IMG/VR virus record: IMGVR_UViG_3300032298_000435
Location: 1-47,232 of that record
Direction: 5' to 3' (one strand)
From: a virus
DNA length: 47,232 nucleotides
In this document: piece by piece, positions 14,936-24,556 of the stretch
Layout of the letters: every line of letters starts with the position of its first letter
Numbering within the stretch: the first letter of the stretch is position 1
The notes under the pieces: generated by a model
What the model saw: only the letters and a program-made list of their open reading frames with translations
Databases searched by the model: none
Told to the model about the DNA's origin: nothing
Translations under genes and position numbers: made by a program

Positions 14936-17900
14936 TTAGGCTCCTGGGAATGTAGCACCAGTTGGGAGAATGTTGAAATCAAGTACGATGAATTCAGCAG
15001 TCTTAGCTGGTTGTAGATAGATTTGACCGTATAGGATGTTTCTATCAACCAAGTCAGGAGTATTATTTGTATCATCCATTACAACTTGGAAAGCGTACAA
15101 TCCACTACGTTGTTGTACAGATTCCAAATATGGATTTACGATACTCAAGAAACGGTTTCTTGTAGCAGCCACATTTTGTTCGAATACCAAGAACTTACTG
15201 CTACTTGCAATAAACTTCTTAAGTGCGATTAACAATCTACGAACGTTTACTCTGTCAAGAGCACTTGGTTGAATTTGAAGTGTCTTTTGTCCCCATACAC
15301 AAATACCTTGACCAGGGAATGCTGCGATTGGGTTTACACGTCCTTCATACAAGGTATCACGTTCACTGTGGGTTGTTCTGTCTAGAACTTGAACTGCTTG
15401 AGCAATTCCACCACGATTTAGACCTGCGGGAGCAAACCATTCAGCAGCAGCATTGTCATTAGCAGCATAAACTGATGGCATTACTACTGATGGTGGTACA
15501 CTTATAATCTTGTTCAAGTTGGTGTCTAGAATCTTAACCCAAGGATAATATGTAGCAACATAACTGCTATCGATTGTAGATACATCATTTACTGCTGCAT
15601 CAATCAATCCTACAGTTTGGTTACTTGATGGAAACACTACGTTATCCATAATGTAGAATGTATCACCACGAGCTTCACACATATCCGTTACCAATTGGGT
15701 AACATAACTGTGTTGTTCGTGGAAAACACCAGGTGTTACAATCAAGTTGATGTCAAATTCATCTGCATTTCCAAGAGCACCTACACATTGTTTGTAAGCG
15801 ATTGAACCTGCACTATTGATATTTGTACAATTTAAACCTTGTGTATTACCTGCGATAATATTACTTCCAACATTAATTGGAATTGCAGGTGATTGACCAT
15901 CAAATCCACCTTGGAAACCTACTACGAACTTACGCATCTTGACATATGTAGCTTCGTTAGCTGCATCATATGTTGAAGGAATACTACCGCTCAATGAAGC
16001 AGCAAGTAGTGAACCAGTTCCAACATTAGAACTTATTGATTCCAAATCAAATGCGATATTGTGTCCTACAGTAGCACCAAATGGTAGAGGATAAAAATAT
16101 TCTTCTGTATCATATTTTACACCTGCATTTGTTGAACTTGTTGGGTATAAAGAAGTCAATTCAGAATCAGCACCAAGTGGAATATCACTGATTACTGTAC
16201 CAGATGCGTATTTACCAGGAGCTAATCCATAAATACTTGCTTTACTATATTGTACTACTGGAATATAATTTCCAATTGTACCTCCTAGTGGAGTTACATA
16301 TGCTTCGTTACCATAAGGAACAGCAGATACTGGATATGGTACTGTATTCATTTCAATTCTTACATACTTACTCAAGTTTGTATAAGTACCAAATTCAATG
16401 ATTTTACCAGCATAAGTAATGAAGTTGTATCTATCACCAATTCTACGAGCTACGAAGTTTGAAGAATTAGGATCTAGACTCAAGTTTTGGAAGATTTCCA
16501 AATACTTTGGTTTCTTATCAGTATCACTATAAGATCTTACAGCAAGTGTAAATGATCCCCAATCACTTCCTGCAACAGTACTAGATAATTTAACATTACT
16601 AATTTCAATCTTGTATTGTTTATTTGTGATTGTACCATCACTCACAGTGTGTACTTTAAACAATTGATACTTGGTTGTAGAACCACCTGTATTAGATGTT
16701 CCACTCCAAGGAGCAATTCCTTGTGAAAGAATCCAAGGTGTTGCTGCACTTGTTAATCCGTATTGAGAATCACCTGCGTTTAAGTTTGTTGAATATTGAT
16801 CGGTAAACTTTAATGTTTCACCTGTTGAGAATGAACCAGATGAAGGTATTCCTGCGTATATTTTCCATCCTGGGTTTCCACTATTTAATTCATCATTTAC
16901 TTTTTGAATTGAATCTTCGAATGTATTATATAAATAAGCTGCTTCAATCTTAGTACCGGAAACTTGATCATTTTGATTACCAACGGTTGGATCATTTCCA
17001 AATACATTTGTAATATAATTTGAATCAGCAGGATTCAATGAGAAGTCATAGTAACCAATTAATGAACCATTTTGTGATAAAGTCAATTGGAAATCACTCA
17101 ATGATGTTGGATTTTGAGATCCACTATAATTTCCAGATGTTGCGGTTTTTTGATTCAATACAGAACCACTGAAACCAGGAGCATTAAAACTACTATCCAA
17201 TGTACCATATTGAGTATTTGATAATACAGCAAGAACTCTTGGATAATAAGATACTGCGGTTGGATTACATGGATCGGCTGGTGCAGACCATTGTGGTGTA
17301 AATGTTCCTGTAATTTTACCAAATGAACCACTGATTACACCCTTAAGATATACTTGTGTTCCACAACCAGTTGAAGATCTTAGAGCAAATATACTACCAC
17401 TTACGAGTGTAATATTTGTACCAACAAGATTTCCATCTGAATTGGTAATTGTTACACTATTTGCAAGTGAAGCACTAAAATTTGAAGTGGTTGATGTAGA
17501 TTCTGCAATTGATTGTAATAATTTAGCATCATTTGTATAAGATGTATTTCCTTGATAAGATGATGTTACATATACAGTTGCGAATGTTAACGCACCTACA
17601 GTAAAACTATAAGTTTGACCACTGTTATATAAACTGCCATTTGCAGAATTTACATCTAATGTAGTGTTATCACCAGCGGTTGAATTAAATTTTGCGGTGA
17701 ATGTAGCACCAGATACAAATGATAGTGATCCACTTGTGCTTGCTGATGCATAAGTAAATGTACTGGAAATATTGTCACTATCATATAGTACATATGAAGA
17801 TCCACTATTTAAGGCACCAGCAGAACCGCTTCTGGCCCAAGTACCTGGTTGTGCCCAGATTACGAATGGGTTGATTTGTCTATATCCTGTCAAAGCACCG

Positions 17901-18181
17901 ACACGACATACGGTTACAAATCCTTTTTCCTTAAGATATTCTTTTGCGGTGTATGGTCCATAATAAACACCATCAGCTACACCGAACTTTTCTTCAAGAT
18001 CGGCTGTGTTGGTGATTAATGTTGGTGCGAATCCAGGACCTTTTGGAAACGGAGCAAGTATTACTGCTCCGATTTCGGCAACACCTTGTGCTACTCCGCT
18101 TAGGTCGTTTTCTCTTGTAAATACTCCTGGGCTGACTATACGGTCAACAGGACTAAATTTTCCTCCTTCAGTTATTGGCAT
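14936..18181 (-). CDS. 18: Tail sheath protein (T4 gp18-like), enlarged
   Basis: This is the contractile sheath subunit that drives the tail tube into the host. The N-terminus has the typical SPGVFTRENDLSG near 17-29 and a FGVADGVYYGPYTAKEYL segment near 66-83. The C-terminus has GVFHEQHSYVTQLV, WFAPAGLNRGGIAQAVQ, NPIAAFPGQGICVWGQKTL and RVNVRRLLIALKKFI, the conserved core that forms the inner tube-facing domain. At 1081 residues it is far longer than T4 gp18 (659). The extra sequence is a Ser/Thr/Gly/Asn-rich middle at roughly 100-700, probably surface domains. A GAAAGGAA Shine-Dalgarno sequence at 18190-18197 fixes the start. A tail tube gene (gp19), which follows in T4, is not present here. 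Confidence 0.95.
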   Translation of the reverse strand: MPITEGGKFSPVDRIVSPGVFTRENDLSGVAQGVAEIGAVILAPFPKGPGFAPTLITNTADLEEKFGVADGVYYGPYTAKEYLKEKGFVTVCRVGALTGYRQINPFVIWAQPGTWARSGSAGALNSGSSYVLYDSDNISSTFTYASASTSGSLSFVSGATFTAKFNSTAGDNTTLDVNSANGSLYNSGQTYSFTVGALTFATVYVTSSYQGNTSYTNDAKLLQSIAESTSTTSNFSASLANSVTITNSDGNLVGTNITLVSGSIFALRSSTGCGTQVYLKGVISGSFGKITGTFTPQWSAPADPCNPTAVSYYPRVLAVLSNTQYGTLDSSFNAPGFSGSVLNQKTATSGNYSGSQNPTSLSDFQLTLSQNGSLIGYYDFSLNPADSNYITNVFGNDPTVGNQNDQVSGTKIEAAYLYNTFEDSIQKVNDELNSGNPGWKIYAGIPSSGSFSTGETLKFTDQYSTNLNAGDSQYGLTSAATPWILSQGIAPWSGTSNTGGSTTKYQLFKVHTVSDGTITNKQYKIEISNVKLSSTVAGSDWGSFTLAVRSYSDTDKKPKYLEIFQNLSLDPNSSNFVARRIGDRYNFITYAGKIIEFGTYTNLSKYVRIEMNTVPYPVSAVPYGNEAYVTPLGGTIGNYIPVVQYSKASIYGLAPGKYASGTVISDIPLGADSELTSLYPTSSTNAGVKYDTEEYFYPLPFGATVGHNIAFDLESISSNVGTGSLLAASLSGSIPSTYDAANEATYVKMRKFVVGFQGGFDGQSPAIPINVGSNIIAGNTQGLNCTNINSAGSIAYKQCVGALGNADEFDINLIVTPGVFHEQHSYVTQLVTDMCEARGDTFYIMDNVVFPSSNQTVGLIDAAVNDVSTIDSSYVATYYPWVKILDTNLNKIISVPPSVVMPSVYAANDNAAAEWFAPAGLNRGGIAQAVQVLDRTTHSERDTLYEGRVNPIAAFPGQGICVWGQKTLQIQPSALDRVNVRRLLIALKKFIASSSKFLVFEQNVAATRNRFLSIVNPYLESVQQRSGLYAFQVVMDDTNNTPDLVDRNILYGQIYLQPAKTAEFIVLDFNILPTGATFPGA

Positions 18182-18260
18182 ATATTAAATTCCTTTCAAA
18201 TGTAGAAATTTTATTGAAAAAATCTAAATATAAATATTCACAAAAAATTCAAGATGTTAA

Positions 18261-18268
18261 TATTTATA
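18261..18268 (-). promoter_or_regulatory. Exact T4-type late promoter octamer upstream of sheath
   Basis: The minus strand reads TATAAATA, 79 bases before the sheath ATG, giving a leader of about 70 bases that contains the Shine-Dalgarno sequence. An oppositely oriented copy lies between it and the gene at 18229-18236. Confidence 0.5.
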
Positions 18269-18281
18269 AACAATTTTAAAA

Positions 18282-21200
18282 TTACTGATATAAAGGAAAA
18301 AATCTTCGTCCAGCACCTTCAACATATACAGGAGCCCACCCCCAAAATAATTTGCTTCCAATACCACTTAAGTCTTGATCTGTACCACCACCATTAATTG
18401 TAAATATATAAGCATTTGGATCTGTTAATCCTCCACCACCAATGCTATAATCACCTTCACCTACTAAATAAAGATTTGGTATTATTGTTTTGTTTTCTAA
18501 ACCAGGTGTTTTTAAATCCGCAGCAAATGCACTGTATTTCTTTTCTGGATATAAAGACGATGTAGTATTATAATAAATAAAAGATATAACCATTTCTTGT
18601 GCAGGTACTAATACAATAGATCCAGATTCTTCAATAGATCCACTGCCTGGTCCATCAAATCCAGCAACACCACCCCATTCTATTTGTTGATATGGATAAA
18701 AATTAATGGTATTGTTTGTACTACCGGAAGATACTAATCTAATACTAAATGAGCCAGATTCTACTGAAGAACTAATATGTATATTTAAATTATTGAGAGT
18801 ATGTAAATGCCAAAAAGAATATTCGGATGAACAAGTGATTGATGAAGTTGATCCACTAAAATATGAAGAAGTAAATGAAAATTCACCTTGTCCAGCAGGC
18901 CCAGCAGGTGATGGTATCCAAACTGTATCATAATTATTGGAACTACTTTTTGCTAAAATATAATTTATAGTTCCACCTGTTGGTATTCCATTATTTGCAT
19001 AACTAGCACTTGTAGCAAAAGAACTACTTAAAGAATAACTGGAACTTATTGAATAACTAGATGTATTTGAATAACTTGATGAAACAGTATAACTAGCCGT
19101 AATTGCTTGTGATGCACTTATTGCCCAAGAAGCAGTTCCGTACAAACTAGATGTAATATTATATGATGATATTGATCCTGTAACAATTAAAGATCCTGTA
19201 ACATATCCACTTCCTGTAAATGGAAATCCACTTCCTGTTCCACCACTTATACTTGCACTAATAGTTACTATTGGACCAGATCCACTAATTATAGTTATTC
19301 CTGGTCCACCAATTATAGAAGTAATATTACCACCTCCACTTCCAGATATAATACTTCCAGAAGCAACCGCACTGGATGTCATCATACACACTTGTTTAGA
19401 GACATTATCCCAAGTTAAGAAATATTTAAATGGTTCTGGCGTATTTTTAATACAAGTTGGACTATGCCAAAAAATACTACTTGTTACATTTAAAATGTCT
19501 ACATTTATTACCGCACTACTTCCAAAATCCGGTGGAGTACTACTCCCAGACGGATCAAAAACTTGAACTGTTCTTAAATTTGTATATGAAAGATTTGAAT
19601 TAACATCATATAATTCAGATTTTATTTCAAAAACTTCATTTGCTACATTTACTGGAAACGGAATTTTTACATAATAAGCATTTCCAGTATAACCATACAA
19701 TTCAGAAACTTTTATTGACAAATCGGAAACAATTATTTGTTTGACATTTTCAGGATAAACAACTAAAGTTCCATAAAGATCTTCAGGAAATTTAAATTCA
19801 AAATTTTGTTTTTGATCAAAATATTTTCCAGTTGTACTTCCACTATAAGCAAATTCCGCAATTAATACACCTCGGTTTGAATCATATCCTATATTTTTAT
19901 TTACACTTGGTAATGAACTGGTAATGTAAAATTTTAATTTTGATATTGCGGAAGAATCTTTTTCAATTACGGATGTTCTAAATGATAAAACATAATCTGT
20001 ATCTTTATAAAACCCCAAAAAGTTACTGTCAAAATTTGATCCTGATTGTGCAGATTGTTCATTTGCATTATATGGTAAATAAGAAACATTTCTATTTGTA
20101 AATGATGTATTTGATTTTACAATTGCATATGTACCATTTAAATTACTACCAGAAATTTTTAATCCGTCAACAAATGTTTGATTGTCATATTTAAGATTCA
20201 AATCATTTGAACTTGTAAACCAAAAATTATTTATATGAAATTGACTAAAAAATGAACCCAATCTTTCAAATGCTTTGTTTGGAGTAACTGGATCTCTTAA
20301 TATTTCAGTATCACCAAATGTTTCATCAATTACAGATTCAAAATCGCCAAGAGTTCTTAAACTTTTTCTATAAACTTTATGTTTAGCAGGTTTACCCGTA
20401 AAAGTATTAATGTTTTTATAAATTATCTTTGCATAAGAAAACGTCTTATATTGTTTTGCACCACTTAATCCTAAAGATTCTTGTAAATAACTTGATGATA
20501 AAAATAAATTAGAATTATAAGTAATATCATTATAAACAATTTTATAATTTCCACTTGTAATCGTAGCAACTTTATTATTATAAGTAAATGGTGTATCTAA
20601 AATTAATGTTGTTGTATTTAATATATCTTTAATTAAAAAAGAAGCAGTAGTATTTATACTAATTTCATTAAAACTAGCATAATCTTTGATTTTATTTACA
20701 TATAATTGTACTTGGGAATTCTTTAAACTGGAACTGAAATTCGCATTAGCATCAATAATTCTATAATCTACCAAATTTTTTCTATATCCAAATTTTTGTA
20801 TATCAAAGTCTGCTTTTGGTTGTACCGGAGTTGATAAAAAACTACCAGTAACTATTTTGGGGTTATTTTCCGCAGAAGATGATACCGCATAAGATAATAT
20901 TGGTTCAACTTCAATTAATGGTTGGTTATAAAATCTTATTTTTGAATTGGTAACTTTATTAACATTTATATTTATATTAGCGGACCATCTTACTGTTTTG
21001 TCGTCTACTGTAGTAGAAACTAATATTATCTTACCAGACCCAATTGAATTTTGTTCATAAACATAAATTGATAGTACAATAATTCTTTTATTGGTTAATT
21101 GGTCGGTGCTTATAGCCTTTTCTATAAAAAGAGGAACACCATTACCATCAAATGCTTCGGTAAATATTTCAGCACCAATTTTAAGTTTGTCACTTCCATT

Positions 21201-21341
21201 GATTACCAACGCATTTTTCCCCACAGAGAATTCTGGTGAAAACTCTGTGAGGTTAAAATATTCGGATAAGTATGTCTTATCTTCTATATTAACTGTTCGG
21301 CTTGATAAACCTAAAATTTGACCTGTCTTTATGCTGGGCAT
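18282..21341 (-). CDS. Large fibre-like virion protein with Ser/Tyr repeats
   Basis: Encodes 1019 residues. The first 630 or so are beta-rich with no recognised enzyme motif and begin MPSIKTGQILGLSSRTVNIED. A Gly/Ser/Ile-rich passage near 680-740 follows. Next come heptad-like SSYS / SASYA repeats at about 750-795 (ASWAISASQAITASYTVSSS), typical of trimeric fibre shafts in T4-like phages of aquatic bacteria. The C-terminal 200 residues form a compact Gly-rich domain ending WGWAPVYVEGAGRRFFPLYQ. No chaperone gene follows. A neck whisker, tail fibre or baseplate-attached spike would all fit, and the gene lies just before the sheath gene. Confidence 0.7.
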   Translation of the reverse strand: MPSIKTGQILGLSSRTVNIEDKTYLSEYFNLTEFSPEFSVGKNALVINGSDKLKIGAEIFTEAFDGNGVPLFIEKAISTDQLTNKRIIVLSIYVYEQNSIGSGKIILVSTTVDDKTVRWSANININVNKVTNSKIRFYNQPLIEVEPILSYAVSSSAENNPKIVTGSFLSTPVQPKADFDIQKFGYRKNLVDYRIIDANANFSSSLKNSQVQLYVNKIKDYASFNEISINTTASFLIKDILNTTTLILDTPFTYNNKVATITSGNYKIVYNDITYNSNLFLSSSYLQESLGLSGAKQYKTFSYAKIIYKNINTFTGKPAKHKVYRKSLRTLGDFESVIDETFGDTEILRDPVTPNKAFERLGSFFSQFHINNFWFTSSNDLNLKYDNQTFVDGLKISGSNLNGTYAIVKSNTSFTNRNVSYLPYNANEQSAQSGSNFDSNFLGFYKDTDYVLSFRTSVIEKDSSAISKLKFYITSSLPSVNKNIGYDSNRGVLIAEFAYSGSTTGKYFDQKQNFEFKFPEDLYGTLVVYPENVKQIIVSDLSIKVSELYGYTGNAYYVKIPFPVNVANEVFEIKSELYDVNSNLSYTNLRTVQVFDPSGSSTPPDFGSSAVINVDILNVTSSIFWHSPTCIKNTPEPFKYFLTWDNVSKQVCMMTSSAVASGSIISGSGGGNITSIIGGPGITIISGSGPIVTISASISGGTGSGFPFTGSGYVTGSLIVTGSISSYNITSSLYGTASWAISASQAITASYTVSSSYSNTSSYSISSSYSLSSSFATSASYANNGIPTGGTINYILAKSSSNNYDTVWIPSPAGPAGQGEFSFTSSYFSGSTSSITCSSEYSFWHLHTLNNLNIHISSSVESGSFSIRLVSSGSTNNTINFYPYQQIEWGGVAGFDGPGSGSIEESGSIVLVPAQEMVISFIYYNTTSSLYPEKKYSAFAADLKTPGLENKTIIPNLYLVGEGDYSIGGGGLTDPNAYIFTINGGGTDQDLSGIGSKLFWGWAPVYVEGAGRRFFPLYQ
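18985..19125 (-). repeat. Ser/Tyr/Ala short repeats in fibre-like protein
   Basis: A run of imperfect units coding for (S/T)-A-S-Y and S-S-S-Y motifs lies in the presumed fibre shaft. DNA copies have diverged, so this is an old protein repeat, unlike the near-identical repeats elsewhere in the window. Confidence 0.75.
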
Positions 21342-21347
21342 ATATAC

Positions 21348-21355
21348 TATAAATA
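21348..21355 (-). promoter_or_regulatory. TATTTATA start-proximal motif (TATTTATAGTAT form)
   Basis: Minus-strand TATTTATA followed by GTATAT lies 6 bases before the ATG at 21341. It matches the copy before 14859 in the following GTAT bases. Confidence 0.5.
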
Positions 21356-21369
21356 TATATACCCATTAA

Positions 21370-24300
21370 TTATACATAATTAACTTTAGAGAACCCGTTT
21401 TCTTTCTTAATTTCAAGTCTATTGTCAACCATATCCCTCATACTATCCAAATGACTAATAATCCATACGAAATCAAAATTAGTCTTTAAGAACGCAAATA
21501 AAGCACCCATAGACGATAAATTATCTGCATCTGCACATCCAAATCCTTCATCTATAGCTATAAAGTTGGGTCTTGGTAGATTACTAATATTAATTAATGC
21601 GACTCTCATAGCCAATGAACTAACAAATCGTTCCATACCACTAGCCAATTCCAATGGCCAGCGTTTATCTTCATAATTAATATGTGTAGTTACATTTTTA
21701 CCATCTGTCTGTAAGGTTACCGTAAATTCTACTATTTGGTTTAATATGTTATTTACTTCCTTTTCAATTGTTGGTAACGCCTTACTAATCAATTCATATG
21801 GAATACCATCTCTGGATATTGCATTTGTATACAATTGATATGCTTCATATTCAACTTCAAGTACTTTAACATCTTCAATTGATTTTTGAATAGTCTTTCT
21901 TTGTTCTTCAAATCCAGAAATTTTTGTATTATAATTAATAATGTTGTTATTTACATTCTTAATTTCTATATCAATAGTTTTGATATTGGATTTAATTGAA
22001 TCAATTGTATCTTTAACAGTTTTGTTAGATTCAATTGCATCTTTATTATTATAATATTCTTCAATTTGACTTTCAACATTAATGAGAGAGTTCTGGTCAG
22101 AACTAATCTTATTTGATATCTTTAGAATTTCAGTATTTAATTTGTTAATTTTAATCTGTGTTTCAACATATAATTTATGAACATCATTATACTTTTTCCA
22201 ATGATCCTTTATATAAGACACTTCATTAATTTTGTTTTTAATATTATTATATTCACTAACAAGACTTTGAGCTTCAACTTTATCTAATTCCAATTCTTCT
22301 CTTGTTTTAATTGCATCTTTAACGAACACATTTGTTGTACAAAAATTACAATTTGGATCATACTTATGTTCTTCTAACTTCTTTAATTTCTGTAGTTTAG
22401 ATGTAACAACAATCTTTTTCTTTTCAATAAGATGTTCTTTTTGACTAAATGATGATTCCAGTTCTTTGAACAATTCATACTTAGTTGTAATATCATCGTT
22501 TTCATAGTTCTTTATAATTTCATCATATTCTTTGTATGTTGATTCAATAGATGATAATTGAGATTTATATGAATTTAAACTGGAAGATTGTGTTGATATA
22601 GAATTTTCCAATGAAATCTTTTTTGATTCAATAGAAACAATATCAATGATATTACTATTAATATTAATAAGTTTTTTGGTTTCGTCTAAAAGACATTCAT
22701 TTTCAGAATCCCGATTGTTAGATAGTTTTTCTAAATTAGTATTTTCATTTTTTAACGAACCCGAAAAGTTTTCTATATCCGAATTTAAATTCAATAAATT
22801 CTGGGTATAATCATTATTCTTGAAATTCTTTAATAATGAATTAATTTCTTTAGTCTTATCAGCCGCATCGTTATACAAACTATCAAATATAGTTAGTCCC
22901 ATAAATTGAGCCAACAAATCTTTTCTTTCTGTTTGTCCCATATCTACAAATGATCCAACCTTATTGTTTTGAATACTCAAGACAGTTAAAATAAAATCGT
23001 CATATGTACCTACATAATCACGAATAATATCATTGGTACTTCTACGAGCTTCACCATTAAGTTCTACAACTTTACCACCTTCTTCTTTCCAGAACTTTAC
23101 ATCTACTTTGACATTGCCTTTTTTATCCGCATGTCCTTTTCTTTCAATGAAGAAATCTACACCATTAACTTCAAAGTTAAACTTACAACGGAATGTCACC
23201 TTTTGCGTATTAAGAATGTGAGATGCTTTGAATGCTCTATCACATTTATCAAAAATACAAAAAGATAATGCAGACAATACACTTGATTTACCCGCAGCAT
23301 TATTAGCAAATAATCCAACTACATTATGCATCTTAGTAAAGTCAATAACATTGTCTTCACCATAACTAAACATATTGTCAAATTCAAATTTCTTAGGTTT
23401 CCATCGAATATTTCTAACGATAGATTCTTTTTCTAAAGAAACATTTAAATCTTTGTTTATTTTATAAATCTTTTCAAGTGTATCTTTTGTTGGATTTAAA
23501 TTCTGGTTACTAAGATAGTCTGTTATCAACTTATTTTGATAATCAACATCAGACACATCGGCTAAATTAAAATTATTATTATCAATAATATTACTTGAAG
23601 ATGTATTTAATGAATCTACACGAACATATGTCACTTCCATTACCTCTGATTTTTCTCGGATAGATGACAATACAGATTTAACTTCAGTTGCAACGCTTTC
23701 AAAACACTTTAATCTAAGTCTTGCCTTTTTAGGCATATTAGAAATATCAGTAATTAAATTACCTTTATTGATTTCCGCAGTATAAAATCCATAATCATTT
23801 GGAATTTCAAAGTGTTTAAATACTTTGGTCTTTAAATCCCAAAATACAAATCCGTGACCTTTAAGATCTTCGCCATGATTCTGTTGGATCAGTGAACCAC
23901 AATAAACAATTATTGGATCAGATTGACTTAGAACTTGATGTCTGTGAATATCTCCCAACAATACAATATCGTGTCCGTCAAAGATTTCGTTTGTAATAGT
24001 TCTACTCGCAACTTTATATCCTACATCAGTAATTGCATTGTTTACTGGACCGTGGAATAAAGCAATTTTATAACGGGTTTCATTTAAATAAATCTTTGGA
24101 ATGTCTTTTACTTTAATATATTTATCCGGTTCATCAAATACACTATAGTGATTAAACAAAATATCGCCCAAGATATAAAGTCCAGAATCCTTTAGATAAA
24201 ATAAATTTTTATGATTAATCGCATCAACAATTGGACTCAAACTATCTAATCTGTTTTTATTGGCCAAAGTAGCATCGTGATTACCTGAAATCAATATCGT

Positions 24301-24555
24301 TGGTCTTCTATCTGCTAGATTTTGTAAAAATTCAGATGTAATCTTTACACATTCAGGTGAAAGATCGCTCTTTGAATGCAAGACATCTCCTAATACGGTA
24401 ACTACGGTTTCCGTAGGTGTCTTTTCTATTGCTTTATACAATCTTTCAAATACTTGATTGTATTCATCGTGTCTCTTTGTAAGACGCAAATGAATATCCG
24501 CAATGTGAAATACATTCTTGAATTCTTTTATATCTGATTTAAGATATTTTGCCAT
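21370..24555 (-). CDS. Single-chain recombination nuclease: gp47 (Mre11/SbcD) fused to gp46 (Rad50/SbcC)
   Basis: Encodes 1061 residues. The N-terminal half is a calcineurin-like phosphoesterase: DIH at 20-22, GD at 56-57, GNHD at 91-94, FHGP with His168, and GDIHRHQ at 201-207. From about residue 385 an ABC/SMC ATPase follows: Walker A GLFANNAAGKSS at 414-425, long coiled coils with a zinc-hook CNFC at 736-739, signature LASGMER at 970-976, and Walker B with Asp1002/Glu1003 in AIDEGFG. In T4 these are two adjacent genes, 47 and 46, which make the exonuclease that resects DNA ends for recombination-dependent replication and degrades host DNA. All catalytic residues of both halves are visible. 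The gene begins one base after the primase stop. Confidence 0.93.
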   Translation of the reverse strand: MAKYLKSDIKEFKNVFHIADIHLRLTKRHDEYNQVFERLYKAIEKTPTETVVTVLGDVLHSKSDLSPECVKITSEFLQNLADRRPTILISGNHDATLANKNRLDSLSPIVDAINHKNLFYLKDSGLYILGDILFNHYSVFDEPDKYIKVKDIPKIYLNETRYKIALFHGPVNNAITDVGYKVASRTITNEIFDGHDIVLLGDIHRHQVLSQSDPIIVYCGSLIQQNHGEDLKGHGFVFWDLKTKVFKHFEIPNDYGFYTAEINKGNLITDISNMPKKARLRLKCFESVATEVKSVLSSIREKSEVMEVTYVRVDSLNTSSSNIIDNNNFNLADVSDVDYQNKLITDYLSNQNLNPTKDTLEKIYKINKDLNVSLEKESIVRNIRWKPKKFEFDNMFSYGEDNVIDFTKMHNVVGLFANNAAGKSSVLSALSFCIFDKCDRAFKASHILNTQKVTFRCKFNFEVNGVDFFIERKGHADKKGNVKVDVKFWKEEGGKVVELNGEARRSTNDIIRDYVGTYDDFILTVLSIQNNKVGSFVDMGQTERKDLLAQFMGLTIFDSLYNDAADKTKEINSLLKNFKNNDYTQNLLNLNSDIENFSGSLKNENTNLEKLSNNRDSENECLLDETKKLININSNIIDIVSIESKKISLENSISTQSSSLNSYKSQLSSIESTYKEYDEIIKNYENDDITTKYELFKELESSFSQKEHLIEKKKIVVTSKLQKLKKLEEHKYDPNCNFCTTNVFVKDAIKTREELELDKVEAQSLVSEYNNIKNKINEVSYIKDHWKKYNDVHKLYVETQIKINKLNTEILKISNKISSDQNSLINVESQIEEYYNNKDAIESNKTVKDTIDSIKSNIKTIDIEIKNVNNNIINYNTKISGFEEQRKTIQKSIEDVKVLEVEYEAYQLYTNAISRDGIPYELISKALPTIEKEVNNILNQIVEFTVTLQTDGKNVTTHINYEDKRWPLELASGMERFVSSLAMRVALINISNLPRPNFIAIDEGFGCADADNLSSMGALFAFLKTNFDFVWIISHLDSMRDMVDNRLEIKKENGFSKVNYV

Positions 24556-24556
24556 A

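Noticed and set aside
18229-18236. TATTTATA before the sheath gene as a member of the start-proximal set
   Set aside because: It lies 47 bases from the start codon, outside the 3-21 base range, and the gene has a Shine-Dalgarno sequence and a TATAAATA copy instead.
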